A DNA stretch of 64,000 nucleotides from Anthoceros angustus (lineage: Eukaryota > Streptophyta > Anthocerotopsida > Anthocerotales > Anthocerotaceae): positions 1,364,001 to 1,428,000 of the forward strand of contig MU008169.1 of NCBI GenBank assembly GCA_010909165.1, in the 5' to 3' direction. Positions within the stretch are counted from its first letter, which is position 1; every line of letters begins with the position of its first letter. Positions 35,801-47,494 of this stretch are shown piece after piece. The position numbers and the translations under genes were made by a program. Below the pieces are notes generated by a model that saw only the letters and a program-made list of their open reading frames with translations, had not been told where the DNA came from and ran no database searches.

Positions 35801-36028
35801 TCGCCCTTCATCCCGTACAGGTGCACATAAATGGACAACCACAGTAGTTATGCTGCCCTGCTCCGTTTATCCAACTCTTTTGTGATCTGAATCAGACTAG
35901 CTCTGCTGCAGATGTCATCACATGACCCTGTGGTACGAACGTCGACTTTTGATCCCGACCGAGGTGTATTCGTGGTCCCAGCTCGCACTGTAGCTGTCTT
36001 CGTTGAACCTCGACACGGAGGAGCATGA
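29885..36028 (+). CDS. LDA: Plastid limit dextrinase / pullulanase (starch debranching enzyme, GH13)
   Basis: Hydrolyses alpha-1,6 branches of starch and limit dextrins in plastids. 29 exons, all GT-AG and in phase: 29885-30186, 30286-30460, 30582-30686, 30781-30916, 30988-31076, 31139-31247, 31325-31461, 31567-31766, 31915-32064, 32155-32215, 32343-32463, 32556-32646, 32784-32877, 32977-33072, 33150-33290, 33383-33433, 33527-33597, 33779-33871, 33963-34053, 34155-34226, 34518-34586, 34682-34738, 34835-34909, 34987-35075, 35155-35232, 35304-35442, 35517-35626, 35721-35820, 35912-36028; 1072 aa. N-terminal transit-like segment, CBM41-like module (about 92-190: [15 protein letters not shown]), N2 domain, CBM48 (HVWAPTAQ, about 345-440), then catalytic barrel: NWGYDP, DVVYNH (602), nucleophile in FRFDLMGH (676), acid/base in YGEGWNFG (713), SAHDNE (826). 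Start is the first ATG in frame; ATG 29888 is equally possible. About 100 aa longer than Arabidopsis LDA, mainly at the N-terminus. Confidence 0.95.
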
Positions 36029-38838
36029 TGCACACTGCCTGTTCCTGATCATTTGTATACAGGGGACCGGCTAGAATTGGGGACCCTGGGGCGTGGTCAC
36101 CGACAGTCCAGGCTCAGGTGCTGATGAGCAATTGTACCATACATCATTGTCGAAGCACATTTCTCGATGTATCTATTGAACTGGCTTGTATTACTTTACA
36201 GTACCTTGTTTGTTTGTAAACCCTATGCTATGATGTGATGTCTTGAGCAAGAACACTTGGAATGTGATCTTATCCTCTCCGACCCCCAAATTCCTAGTAA
36301 CTATCCATCCCCTTCCACCCCGCTAGCATTCGCTCCTCCGGATGTACATATGCTGCAGTGCCGATGATCACTTACTCCTGACCTCCCTGCCCTTTTGCTC
36401 TGGAGCCACACGGGTAGGCGCGGACGTTCACTTGTGTGAAAGAGCGCATACAGCTAGTCTAGGCAGCGGGATGTGGGGCTACAGAATATGTGTCCCAATT
36501 CTGACGCTTTCTCTCGGCAGCAGCAAGGCGAGGATGCCACTTATGGAGTATCTCGTTTGGTCTTTTCCTTGTGAGTACAAACCTAACCTCTGGCTAGATA
36601 TTCCCGTTTCTAGGGTTGTGAGTCCACGAACATGAAAAGTTGTCAAGCTGCGTTGTCCGACAACAGACTTCTCATCAGACGATGTGTCCTGTGGCTTGTG
36701 TGTCACATCTTGCAGTTGCAACAGTTGGCTGGCCTCTCACGGCTTAGTTCACCACGACATTGTCCATAAACCCCTTGGTATGTGCGTGTCGAATCTCTTT
36801 CTCTTGGACTCACACAAGCATGAGCGGAGAAGAGCTCCACAGGGGTATTTAGTCCCTCAGGGGCGTGGTGCCCATCCACAACACTTGTCATTCTGGCATG
36901 TGTGGGACGACGAGTCTCACACGCTACCACATGTGTGCAGATGTATCTATGTATGTACATGTATACTCTGCGGATCAGCCTCTTATTATGTATTCTATTC
37001 CTAACCTGCTGTCTGCTGCCTGATGGGCTCGCTAGTTGAAGCCTGCTTTCTGTTTTATTTGGGTTTGACCTGTCACAGATACCCACCAGAGGGTTGGAAT
37101 CTTAAGGTACGCATACATATGTACTTACATACTTGGTTGTGAGGTGATCATGCAAAGGAAATACCCCCAGTCCCAGGCTCCGGCCCCGGGCATGCAAATG
37201 TTGCAAGTGTTTCAAATTCAGGCGCGATGGATAGGTCCAGGACTCTTGCAGAATGGCATCATCTCCAAGTCTGATGACGCTATGGAGTCTCATGGGCAGT
37301 AGAGCAAGGGAGGGGAGTGGACATACATATCCACATCCTTGAGCCCCTGAAAGCTGCTTTCGGAGCGAGCACACTCTCCGATCAGCACAATTGGTGTGAA
37401 AGCGAGAAATTGCGTTGGCCATGATCATGGACACGAGTGAAAAGGCATTAATGGCAGAGAGGGGACAAGGCTAACAAAGATTTGTTGCGTGCAGCGTGCA
37501 AACAAGCCGCCCCGATTTACAGGGCCACGCCTGGTCAGAGAAGATGCAAAGTACGCCAATGGGCAGCCAAAGGTCGGCATGCGGGCTCTAACAAGCAGCT
37601 TTAGACACGTGACAGCACTCAATGCACCCCTTCATCTAGGGTATTCCTATTCCGCCTCGCCTTTCCTTGGACCCCTGCCCTTCCCTTTCCTGGCCTTTCC
37701 AGAGTCCACACAGTTTTATCACATCCGATACACCTATGTAGGTATCTAGGTATCCCCCATTCAGCCGTCCCAGGACGGTCAGTCGGTCACCCGCCCTTGG
37801 TGCACTTTAATAATACATATTCTTGTTCGTCTTCCCCTCCCTTTCCTTTTCCTTGCCAAGTTGCCCCTCACTGCCACTGCCTAGACAGGAGAACCGGGTC
37901 CCCCACTTCCGCCACGCCTTTTGGGCCCCGAGCGAAGCGCCACGCCGCCGATCGCCTCGCTACATAGTGTGCGGCAGCGTACCGGCCAGCAGGCAAACAG
38001 TCCGCGTCTGCTGCCTCTCGCTCGCCTCGACTCCGCCCTTCCCTTCCGCCGATGCCGTCTGCGCCAGGATGAAGCGTGTCTGGTTCGACCTGCTCGCCTT
38101 CGCGCTCGCCTACTGCTGCGTGCTCAGCCTCTTCTTCTGAGCATCCCCGGGAGCCGAGCCGCTGCGGCATTGCTGGGAGACTCCGCTCCCGCACCTCAAT
38201 TCGGGCCTCGGATTCGAATGCGGTGACGGAATTCGTCTCGCGGTGTTGCACTGGAAGTGAGGAGGATTCCCGACCTGGACGAGCTTCGTAGCTTGGATTT
38301 GCATGCCTTGCGCTTGTGGAAAATGTGGCGAGGCGGGGGCAAATGTGCGGGAATGCGCCGGCTGTTGCTCGGGTTTTCGGAGCAAGGATTTTGGAATGGT
38401 TGAAAGCTGCTGATTCGAGGTCCGATGCCGGAAGGTTGGAGGCGCGCGCTCTGGAGATGCACGTAAGGCGACGCCCGCTGTGGTTGAGCGTTTCGGGAGA
38501 AGAAGGTGGCTTGCAATGTCGGTGGCCGGACAAAGGTGCTTCTTCCGGGTGTAGCGCGGAGGGAGCTTTCTGCTGCGCGAGAGTGTTGCGGATTGAAGCC
38601 GCTGGTGATAGGGGAGGGAGGAGAGGTGGGACTGCGGTGGTCAATTTGGACGTGTTGTTGTGCGCTGGAGGATGGCGGGTCGGACGAGCCGATCTCGCTG
38701 ATGGTCCTAGTACGGTGGAGTATTGTGGTTATGGTTGTCTGCCTTGTCGGTGCGCTCCGAAGACGTGTTCGATGAGCGGTGTGTGAATTTTCGAGCAGCG
38801 GCCCTGGCCTGTTGGGAGCGCTGGGAAGGTGCGACGAC
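36029..38838. other. Intergenic region between the two host genes
   Basis: The 3' flank of limit dextrinase, then a stretch without recognisable coding sequence. 37640-38060 is CT-rich with CCTTTCC-type runs, as in plant promoters and leaders. 38060-38838 is GC-rich with overlapping frames on both strands (for example 37868-38644 minus) that I regard as compositional. It probably carries the promoter and leader of the PRT1-type gene. Confidence 0.45.
38069..38140 (+). CDS. Possible upstream ORF, 23 aa
   Basis: MKRVWFDLLAFALAYCCVLS then three residues and TGA; hydrophobic. It lies about 700 bp before the start of the PRT1-type gene, after the CT-rich region, and could be in its leader if transcription starts upstream. 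The transcript start is unknown, so this is only a candidate. A 6-codon ATG frame precedes it at 38052. Confidence 0.2.
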   Translation: MKRVWFDLLAFALAYCCVLSLFF

Positions 38839-41615
38839 ATGGACGCGATTCGGAGTGGCCAGCCGTTCCACTGCGTCATCTGTCTGTACGTAATCTGGGA
38901 AAGAGAGCAGTTGCATTGATGGCTCTGATGCGGCCATGTGGCATGTCACTCACGGAGGTTTTGTTTGTGCAGAGAGCTGGTATACAAGCCGATTGTGCAA
39001 GGTGAGTGTACAGCTTCTTGCAGACTCGGAAGTTGCTGCTTGAAGTGTTTCTCGCTTGTTGCGGACGAGGATCTGACTGACACTGCTGGTTTTGGTTTCT
39101 GTGTGTAGCATGTGGTCATCTTTTCTGCTTCTGGTGCGTTCATCGAGCTATGAACTCTTCATCGGAGTCATACTGTCCACTCTGTAGAAGACCTTACATG
39201 TACTTCCCTAGAATATGTGAACAACTTCACTTCTTCCTCTTGAAAGCCCTACCACAGGAATATGGGAGCAGAGCTAAAGAGGTGAAAGGTTGGTCCATGC
39301 GATAGCCTCTCTGCGTTACCTCCTTGTACTTCACATCTTTAACTGGAGCTACAGGCTGGAGGGAATAGACTTGCATGTATACAATTGCTTGATTTAGCAA
39401 GGAACTTCTAACCCTTGTTCTTGTTTATGCAGAAGAGGAAAAAAAGAGAGGAGTATTTTCACCACAATTCGAAGGGGAGTGTACGAGCTCAGACGAGCTA
39501 TCAAAATCAGATAGCCATACCCATCCTCACACTGCACCTTCCTCAGATTGGGATTGCAGACCACCTGCGGCTTTACAATTGATCCCACCGCTTGAGTCAA
39601 CTCCCTCTGTCGATGTCAGTATTATGACAGGTGCTGATTCGTCTGGTCTGGCTGCTAGGGAATTTATTGATTCTAGTCCGATGGCTGGAGTTCAAACATC
39701 TGCCATCTTTGTCGCACCTGCTTTTGCCGGGGGCACTGCAGGGGCGGGCATCTTGTTACTGCGAAGTCCCGAGCCTGACACAGCATGGAATGGTCCCTCT
39801 CCATTGGCCATAGATTTTGCAGGTGCTCAACTCATTGCTTCAGCTGCTTTTACATCAGAGAGTAGTGCAGGTGCTCTGGATTTGAGCAATTTTGTGGCAA
39901 GTGAGAGCAGGAGCTCCACGTCTGATGCAGTTCACGGTGAAGCCCATTCGCATTCAGAGATGGTGTCAGCTAACCCTGGAGTGAGGCCTACTCCGCCTGA
40001 CTCCATCCCTATGGTTCTCTCAAGTTCCACACCCTCTGCCAGTGACATCCTATCAAGAGTTGGACTGGCTGTCGAAGGCAATAACTGTAGCTCCTTGTCC
40101 TCCTCAGGGGAAGTAGGCAGTGCATGCCCGGAGAATGGGGTTGGGGCCAGTTTTGGAAATGAAGGGGCGACTACTGAGGCAAATGTAGCCTCTGCAGATC
40201 GCGGTGCAGGTTCACCCAGTATAGAAGTAAATGTATCGGTGCCTGATAACTTTCATGGAGATTCTCGTGACCAGGCCCCTGCTACTGCTTCTAGAGATAC
40301 TGCAGGGGGCTCTAGATATGGGGGCAACTCCCAGATTTTACAAAATCTCTTTAGGACATATGAATTCGTTAGGGAAGGTCTCTTTTCCACAGCATCAGAA
40401 TCAAACCCTGGACCAGGTTTTGCAAATAGTCAGCAATATGTTGGGGAACTCACAAGGCCTGATCGAAGTAGTGGTGAAGGTGTTCAGTCACTGGGGCTCT
40501 CACCCTCACCTTCAAATGGGACCGAACTGGAGGTCGGATGTTCAAGTATCGTTTGCAGTGGAGAAGAAGTAGCCATCCTCCCACGTCTGTTGGCTGCAGC
40601 CTCCCTTTCTGACTTCCTGTGCTCAGCCTGCAACCAGCTTCTGCATCGACCTGTGGTTCTCAACTGCGGGCACGGTATGTTCAATCCCTTGTTTGCGAGC
40701 TGTCAGAGCAACTGCTTTTTTCCCAGCTTCTGAAGAGGTTTGCCCTTTGTTATTTTTGCTGGCAGCGTACTGCAGACTGTGTGTTGTACAACCTGATTGT
40801 TCCACTATGAATTGTCCATCTTGTGGAAGTTTCCACCCAGCAGGCGAGCCACAAGTATGCCTGGAGTTGCATTACTTCCTTGAACTTGCATTTCTGCAAG
40901 ATTATGCTCTGCGGCAAGAGGAGCAGAGTTTACATGAAGAGCGGCGACGCCTGGAGAAGGCCTCAACCAGTAAAGTTCTATTCTGTTATTTTTTCTGTTT
41001 GAGCGTCATCCTCCATCTGGATTAGCACTCGGTACAAATCTGCTGCCTTTGCTGAGTTCATGCATGGTTGTCAACAGGTATGGATGATATTGAGGAGCCT
41101 GTTAGCCCATCAAAAGAGGAAAATAGGGAGCCTGTGCACCGGGGAATTGGCTGTGATGGTTGTGGGGTAAGACTGCCATGACTTTCACACTATTTGTAGA
41201 GCTCTTGCCCATCTGAAGGCGTCAATCTTCTTTCTGACCCCTTCATGCTGTTTGGCAGATGATGCCAATAGTTGGTCGGAGGTTCCATTGCGAGGACTGC
41301 CCCAAGAATATAGGATACGATTTGTGTGGAAATTGCCACAAAAGTGCAGTAACCCTCACTGGGCGATTTAATCAACGGCATGGGACTGATCATCATGTGG
41401 TAGAGGTGTTTGTCCGCCATCGGAGCTCAATGCCTAGGTTTCTCAGAGAATCAATGGAAATACTCCAGAACGTGGAGGAGGACGTCTCCCGTCCACATGG
41501 ACTGGGCGCTGATGGGTTTGAAGACGCTGAAGTTGATCCTGAAGAAGATGGTGGTGAGCATAGCCAAGATGAAGGGGATACTGAAACTTACTTTAGTGTA
41601 GTTTATCATGCATAG
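38839..41615 (+). CDS. PRT1: PRT1-type E3 ubiquitin ligase (two RING fingers plus ZZ finger)
   Basis: Arabidopsis PRT1 is an N-degron E3 ligase that recognises proteins with aromatic N-terminal residues. Seven exons, all GT-AG and in phase: 38839-38885, 38973-39001, 39109-39288, 39433-40674, 40766-40969, 41078-41166, 41259-41615; 715 aa. RING1 at about 12-57 (CVICLELVYKPIVQACGH, CPLC); a low-complexity Ser/Gly/Ala-rich linker of about 400 residues inside one long exon; RING2 at about 480-520 (CSACNQLL, VVLNCGH, MNCPSC); a Glu/Arg-rich helix (LRQEEQSLHEERRRLEK); ZZ finger at about 590-645 (CDGCG, RFHCEDCP, YDLCGNCHKS, GRFNQRHGTDHH); acidic C-terminus. Domain order matches Arabidopsis PRT1 (410 aa); the extra length is the linker. 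Start is the first ATG before the first RING cysteine. Confidence 0.93.
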
Positions 41616-43975
41616 ATCGGTGCATCAGCTGCTTTGTTCTTATCAAATCTGAAACATGTAGAGGTGCAAATGATAGCTTTCGTGACCCCTTTATTTGACA
41701 AGTATGTGTTGTTTCCAGCAGTTGCTCGATTGCCAGTGTGAGTTTCATGTATTCCTCACCTGGACTTTCGAGAGACTTACGCTGTGACAACGTGGGGAGG
41801 CTTAATGCCGGTGCGTATCTCGAACATGAGAAACAGTTGTATATATAACATTTCAATGAGCCGCATATGTAATCACACCTTTTGCCTTGCTCGGGTATTG
41901 AAAACGTTTTGAACAACATGTAGTTGTGCTGTTTTGCTGAGTTAAAATTCTTACAAAAAATTTGTGATGTATGTTTTTACTGAGTTGAAATCTTATCAAA
42001 AGTTTGTGATATCTGTTTTTACTGAGTTGAAATCTTACCAAAAATCTGTGATGTTTTCAAACGTACTAAGTGGTTATGGGATCGCTAGTGGCTACTAATA
42101 GGACAAAGATAAAATTATTTTTAAAATTAATATCTCTAAAAAATATTGGATTGAAAAATGGTTACAAGTAGACGAGATGTGTGTGGGTCTCACATGTTGT
42201 ATCTATATATATTTTTATATCTATATGGTAAGTTATAATATAATTACACCTTCATTCTTGGTGAAGAGAATGCAAAATCTAGATTTTGTAATGCTCATTT
42301 ATATTTGTTTGTTTTTGTCGTGCACTAGAAATAACTGCATTGGGGGGTTTTGTTTGTTCGACTAGAATGTTCTAGTAATGACTTCCTTGGTTGGTTTTGC
42401 TTGATCGACAAGAATCTCTACTAATGACTTCCGTGGTTGCTTTTGCTTGGTTGACGACAATGCTCTAGTAATGACTTTCTTGTTTGGTTTTGCTTCTTCG
42501 ACCAGAATGCTCACTGAAAGAAACTTCAAAAAATGTACAAGAGGTCATAAGTTGTTTTCTATTATCATTATCATTATTCACAAGATGATCTCCCGCTTTA
42601 GATGTCACACAGGGGTGGTTTGCACACCCTAGGACGATTTACAAACGTTTTTCAAACAACCAAGAGGATGGCACTCTATCCTGGTACTGATCTACCACAA
42701 GCTGCTTAATTGTGGAGTACTTATATCAACTAGTGTATGTGCATCCCTGTCTTGGGGGGCACACGTTACATATAACTTACGTCAGACCTGCCGACGTGAT
42801 GCTTGGGTGTGCCCCTTCGATAAGATTCAACTGAATACTACCCAATGGAGGTGGTTTGAAGTAACCTGAGCAACCCCTATTGAGGGACATGGCCCGCAGG
42901 CGGTGCCGAGGAGATGGCCCATGGCCGAGCAGCCTAATGGGTTAGGTTAGTGGGCAGTAGGCATTGTTTTGTGCATCGATGACACTATCTCCTTGCACTG
43001 GTGGATGATTTTGCACCAAGTGTGGTGCAACCATAGTTTGTTGAAGCTCTTCATTTCTTCAAACAAGGTGATGTCCTAATTTATATACAAACCCAACCAC
43101 TAGTTATTTTGGTGATCAAGATATCCTTTTTTTGTATATCTAAATTTATGGTAATAAAAAATAAGATATATAAAGAAAATAAAAGAAGATGATGAGCTCA
43201 TGATTTTCATGTAATTTGTATCCAGATAATATGAAACCATATTAAAAAAAAGTCCGATAAATGACCATTAAGAATAGCGGCTCAAATGGGCTTCGCTAAT
43301 ATGGGGCTAAATAATCCGTAGGATGATAAGCTCGTAATTTTCATGTAATTTGTATCCAGATAATATGAAATCATATTAAAAAAAGTCTGATAAATGACCA
43401 TTAAGACCAGCGGCTCAAATGGGCTTTGCTAATATGGGGCTAAATAATCCGTAGGTAGTAAAGTTCCAAGTGCCATAGGTGGTCAACTTATAACAAGTGA
43501 GCTTACACAAAGACTTTATTAACTCAATGCACGTGGATCACTACATTCATAGGTATTTTTGAAGCTTGCGTATGTACATAGTTGTGTAGGCTAGTTCATG
43601 TCCATCATAAATTGGATCTTACTTATACCTGCAACTTCAAATCGCTCCTCTATATTACATATTTTCATAGTACATGTAAAATTCACCTTTTTCTGTTAAT
43701 TACATTGGATATTTCTATGGTTAAAAGTCAGAGCAATGCGCAATAAATATTTTTTGATACTCACATAACAACTTTAAAAGTAATATAAGTTAAGAATATG
43801 AGATACCTCTATTGACCATGTTGGATATTTCTATGGTTAATACCAAATTGACGAGGATATAATTATGGCATGTAGGGGAAAATTGGTTTTCTTCTCATAT
43901 CTTATTGAAATTTTACTTTAATTTTTGTAAAAAGTCAAGTGCCTAGTGCTTTCCAAGACTTTTCTACTAACCAAA
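41616..43975. other. AT-rich spacer with short tandem repeats, no gene
   Basis: Holds a 40-bp repeat x3 (about 41934-42056, ACTGAGTTGAAATCTTA core), a 50-bp repeat x3-4 (about 42345-42515, TAATGACTTCCTTGGTTGG core) and a 131-bp direct duplication (about 43188-43320 and 43321-43455, differing at a few bases). Nothing coding recognised. 42720-42960 is GC-richer without known content. Confidence 0.7.
43188..43455. repeat. 131-bp direct duplication
   Basis: Two adjacent copies containing TTTCATGTAATTTGTATCCAG and ending AATAATCCGTAGG, differing by a few substitutions and one base of a poly-A run. Confidence 0.93.
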
Positions 43976-43994
43976 GATCATTTGCATCGAATCA

Positions 43995-46890
43995 GTGTGC
44001 TACCCACAACAACCAACGGTTCTTTTAACCTCTAGAACGACCTCATTTGCATCGAATCAGTGTGCTACCCCGATTGTGGTGGTCCCTAAAAAACAGCAGG
44101 GAAAGATACGTGTCTGCCAGGATTGGAGGAAGTTGAACAAGGTAACCAAGAAGGACCATTTTCCGCTCCCGTTCATAGACAGCATACTAGATTTAGTTGC
44201 TGGAAGGATGGTCTATTCATTCTTGGACGGGTATTCGGGGTACAATCAGCTTCATCTCCGGGAGAGCGACTGGCCGTTAACAGCCTTCACTACGGACTGG
44301 GGAACCTACGCCTACAAACGAAGTGCGTTCGGATCAACAGGGGCACCAGGATCTTTCATGCGGACAGTCGTCTAAATTTTCAAGGAATACCTTAGGGACT
44401 TCATGGAAGTTTTCCTTGATGACTCACCATGTGTTGGTGTGAAGGATCACTTAAGCCATCTTCACAAGTGTTTGGAGCGGATGTCAAGACCAATTGTGAC
44501 TGCCTTCAGAAATGTTATTTAATGCGGAGGGTATCTTGTTGGGGCACGCATTTACGCGAGAGGATAGAAGTTGATCCGGATAAAGTCAAGATCATAACCG
44601 CCCTCAAGCCACCCACAATGCTTAAACAGGAGTTCCTCGGAATGGTGGGCTATTATCGTAGGTTGTGAAGAATTTCTCTGCAGCCCCAGCCTTGACGCAA
44701 GGACCAAGAGTGGGCATGGACGTGAGGCAGATGCCTTGATGACTTCTGTGTGTTCGGGGCAGTGAAGGATCACTTGGGCCATCTTCACAAGTGTTTGGAG
44801 CGATGTCAACAGACCCAATTGTGCCTGCTTCCCGAGAAATGTTATTTCGGAATGCCAGAGGGTATCTTGTTGGGGCACCGCATTTCTGCCCAGAGGATAG
44901 AAGTTGATCCGGATAAAGTCAAGATCATAACCGCCCTCAAGCCACCCACAATGCTTAAACAGCTTAGGGGATTCCTCGGAATGGTGGGCTATTATCGTAG
45001 GTTTGTGAAGAATTTCTCCAGACGGGCAGCCCCACTTACAGGACTGCTTCGCAAGGACCAAGAGTGGGCATGGACGCAGGAACGAGAAGATGCCTTCAAT
45101 GACCTTCGAACCACTCTAATCACAGCACCCACCTTGCGGGGGCTAGACTGGAACAAGAAATTCCATGTGTTTGTGGACGTATCGGCATATGCAATCGGGA
45201 CCATTCTTAGCCAGTGGGATGAGAAGAAGCGTGATTATCCCATTTATTATGCGGGCAGGCAACTCACCGACGCGGAGCGAAAATATACCACCACCGAAAG
45301 GGAGGCATGGTATATTCGGTTCGCAAGTTCCGTCATTGCTATCCTACGAGTTCGTCTTCCACGTCGACCACTTCGCACTTAAGCACCTGGTAAACAAGGT
45401 CGATCTGTCCGGCCACATCGCTCGATGGATCCTATTGCTACAAGAATTCACGTTTACGGTGGAGACAAGGGAAGGCAATAAGCATGTGAATGCGGATTAT
45501 ATATCGAGGTTGAGAGCGGAGGTGGTAGCACGGATCGGCGGATTTCCGATGAAGCTTTGTTGGCAGATAGAGCGGCTCGGCCGAATAAAGTAAAGCGTGG
45601 GTAATAGATGTCTGAAATGAGAAGGGGAGAATTGGATACACAAGGCCTACTTACGCGGAGATGTTTGAATTCTTGGGGACGGGTAGCATTCCCCCGGATC
45701 TTTCGAGGCCGCTACGGCAAGCAAGCGTTTGTGCACTATTCGCGTCCGTTTATACGTCATAGGAATAGTTTGTATCAATCAGGACCGGATGGATGGGAGA
45801 GGTTGTGGGTGACAGATGCACAGGTTATCCGAGTGTTGACAGAGATGCACGAGGGAGAAGCCGGAGGACATTTTGCAGCACACATCACGTGCAGAAAGAT
45901 CCTCGAAACAGGGTATTGGTGGCCGACTATGCATCAGGATGCTAAGGAGTTTGTGAAACGTTGCGACGCCTGCCAAAGGGTTGGAAAACCATCTGCAACC
46001 ACCCAATGGCCATTGGTTCCGATCTTGGCACTGGCGCCATTCAAAAAATGGGGAATAGACTTGTTGTCAAACCAAAAACGCGACAAAACCAAGTACATCC
46101 CTGTACTTGACTATTACGCAGCGTATGGTGGAGGCACAGGCACTACAAGTAGATACAGCTCATGTGGTGGCCAGGTTCCTCTATGAACAGATTATTACCC
46201 GCTACGGTTGTCCCTTGGAGCTCGTCAGTGACAGAGGATCGCACTTCGTCAATGAGGTCATTTCTCATATGACAATCTACTTCAACGTTCGCCACAGGAA
46301 AACGACTCCTTATAACCTGAAGGCGAATGGCTTGACAGAAAAGGCGAATGGACTCTTGTGCAGGATCCTGAACAAACTCACGGTGGAATATGCATACGAT
46401 TGGGATCTCAAGCTTCACTCGGCGCTTTGGGCGTATAGGACTGCAGAAAAAATAATGACTCAACAAACACCGTACTACCTCACCTACAGCCATTTTCCGG
46501 TACTGCCTGTTGAATTTGAAATTCCTACCCTGCGCATCCAGGAATCTAACCGCATGGCGGTTGAGGAAAGTCAGTTGGAACGCCTTGTCAGCTTCGCCAA
46601 ACACACCGAGGATAGGGAACAAGCGTTGGGCGTCATGCAGGAAATTCAGGCGAAACGAAAGGCATGGCACGACAACCGGTTGCGGAAACAAGAATGGGTG
46701 ATACCTGGTGACTTGGCCTTGCTGTATGACAATAGATACATGCACTTTCCAGGAAAGCTTCACCTTCGATGGATGGGGCCATATAAAGTCGACGAAGTTT
46801 TCGCCAATGGCTCCATACAGCTGCAATAGTTAGACGGGCGACCCCTGCCAACCAGGGTTAATGGTTGGAGAGTCAAGAAGTACTACACAT
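43995..46890 (+). pseudogene. Gypsy 1 pol: reverse transcriptase, RNase H, integrase (disrupted)
   Basis: RT motifs CQDWRKLNKVTKKDHFPLPF, YSFLDGYSGYNQ and MEVFLDD. A TAA at about 44373 replaces a sense codon just before FKEYLRDFMEVFLDD. A 320-bp internal tandem duplication follows (44414-44733, 44734 onward); only the second copy keeps the frame (GFLGMVGYYRRFVKNFS). RNase H: FVDVSAYAIGTILSQWDEKK. Integrase: zinc finger HEGEAGGHF with CDACQ, then DDE residues in KKWGIDLL, LVSDRGSHF and GLTEKANG. Integrase is split by a frameshift near 46110. C-terminus ends near 46826. Integrase downstream of RNase H is the Ty3/gypsy order. Confidence 0.9.
44414..45092 (+). repeat. Tandem duplication inside gypsy 1 reverse transcriptase
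   Basis: Copy a is 44414-44733 and copy b about 44734-45092. Both begin CTTGATGACT and run through GTGTTTGGAGCG, ATAGAAGTTGATCCGGATAA and GGGCTATTATCGTAGG to GATGCCTT. Copy a is about 40 bases shorter through scattered short deletions and has no usable frame; copy b is intact. Confidence 0.92.
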
Positions 46891-46927
46891 GAGTTGGCGA
46901 GGATGCCAACAAATGAGAAGGGGAGTA

Positions 46928-47494
46928 TGTAAACGATCTGGATTCGAAAACTTCCTGTTGGTTTGTGTCTTGAGTGATTTTTTTTTTGTTGAGTATGGTG
47001 TTAAAATAAGTCAGGTTGACAGTAGGAGAGGGTAGTTATACTAAAAAATGTCCTTGGCTTATGGGGGTTTTGTTGTTTCTTAGGTTAGATAATAAATGGT
47101 CCTTGGACCGTAAACTCGATATTCCTTGGCCTTTGGTCTCGGGATATCTAATAGAACGTCTATATATGTGGGAGGGGGGTCCTCATATTTGGTAGAGGTT
47201 GCTAAGTCCATAGGTTAGAGGTCGATCCAACCAGGCGGTAGTCGAATAAGTGTGAGGTTGCGGACCGAAATGTGTGGGGGTTACGTTTCGAGAACGGTCG
47301 GCGAATGGGACGGGCGGTCGTGGAAGAAAGGAGCCGTCGTCGAAGGAGAAGTAGTCGTGGAGGTTGACCGGCGGTAGGGGAAGTTCCAGGAATTTAACCC
47401 TAAGAAAACTCAGGAGGGAACAGAAACGCATTCAAACGGTGGAGTGCTGTGGTGGAGGCGGCGTCGAGGAGTGGGCGTGGCCAGTGGCGGGCGT
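46928..47494 (+). repeat. Gypsy 1 3' LTR, proximal part
   Basis: Starts TGTAAACGATCTGG and shares AATAAGTCAG, AAAATGTCCTTGGC, TTAGATAATAAATGGTC and TCTATATATG with the element 2 LTRs, clearly diverged from them. Broken off by the LTR start at 47495. Confidence 0.85.

Larger units (their letters stand above)
43980..47494 (+). mobile_element. Ty3/gypsy element 1, 5'-truncated, interrupted in its 3' LTR
   Basis: Begins inside reverse transcriptase after a duplicated CATTTGCATCGAATCAGTGT motif (43979 and 44044); no gag, protease or 5' LTR to its left. Pol runs to about 46890. A purine tract (AAATGAGAAGGGGAG) precedes the LTR start TGTAAACGATCT at 46928. The LTR is cut after 567 bp at 47494, where element 2 starts. 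The rest of this LTR may be 60379-63688, which ends in the same CTCCACA terminus. Confidence 0.8.

Noticed and set aside
37868-38644. Long minus-strand frame of 258 codons before the PRT1-type gene
   Set aside because: Composition is Arg/Ala/Pro/Ser-rich and follows local GC content; overlapping frames exist on both strands and no family is recognisable.
43995-46890. Reverse transcriptase of an integrated pararetrovirus
   Set aside because: Integrase with HHCC and DDE motifs follows RNase H, and LTRs with TG..CA ends flank it; this is a Ty3/gypsy retrotransposon.
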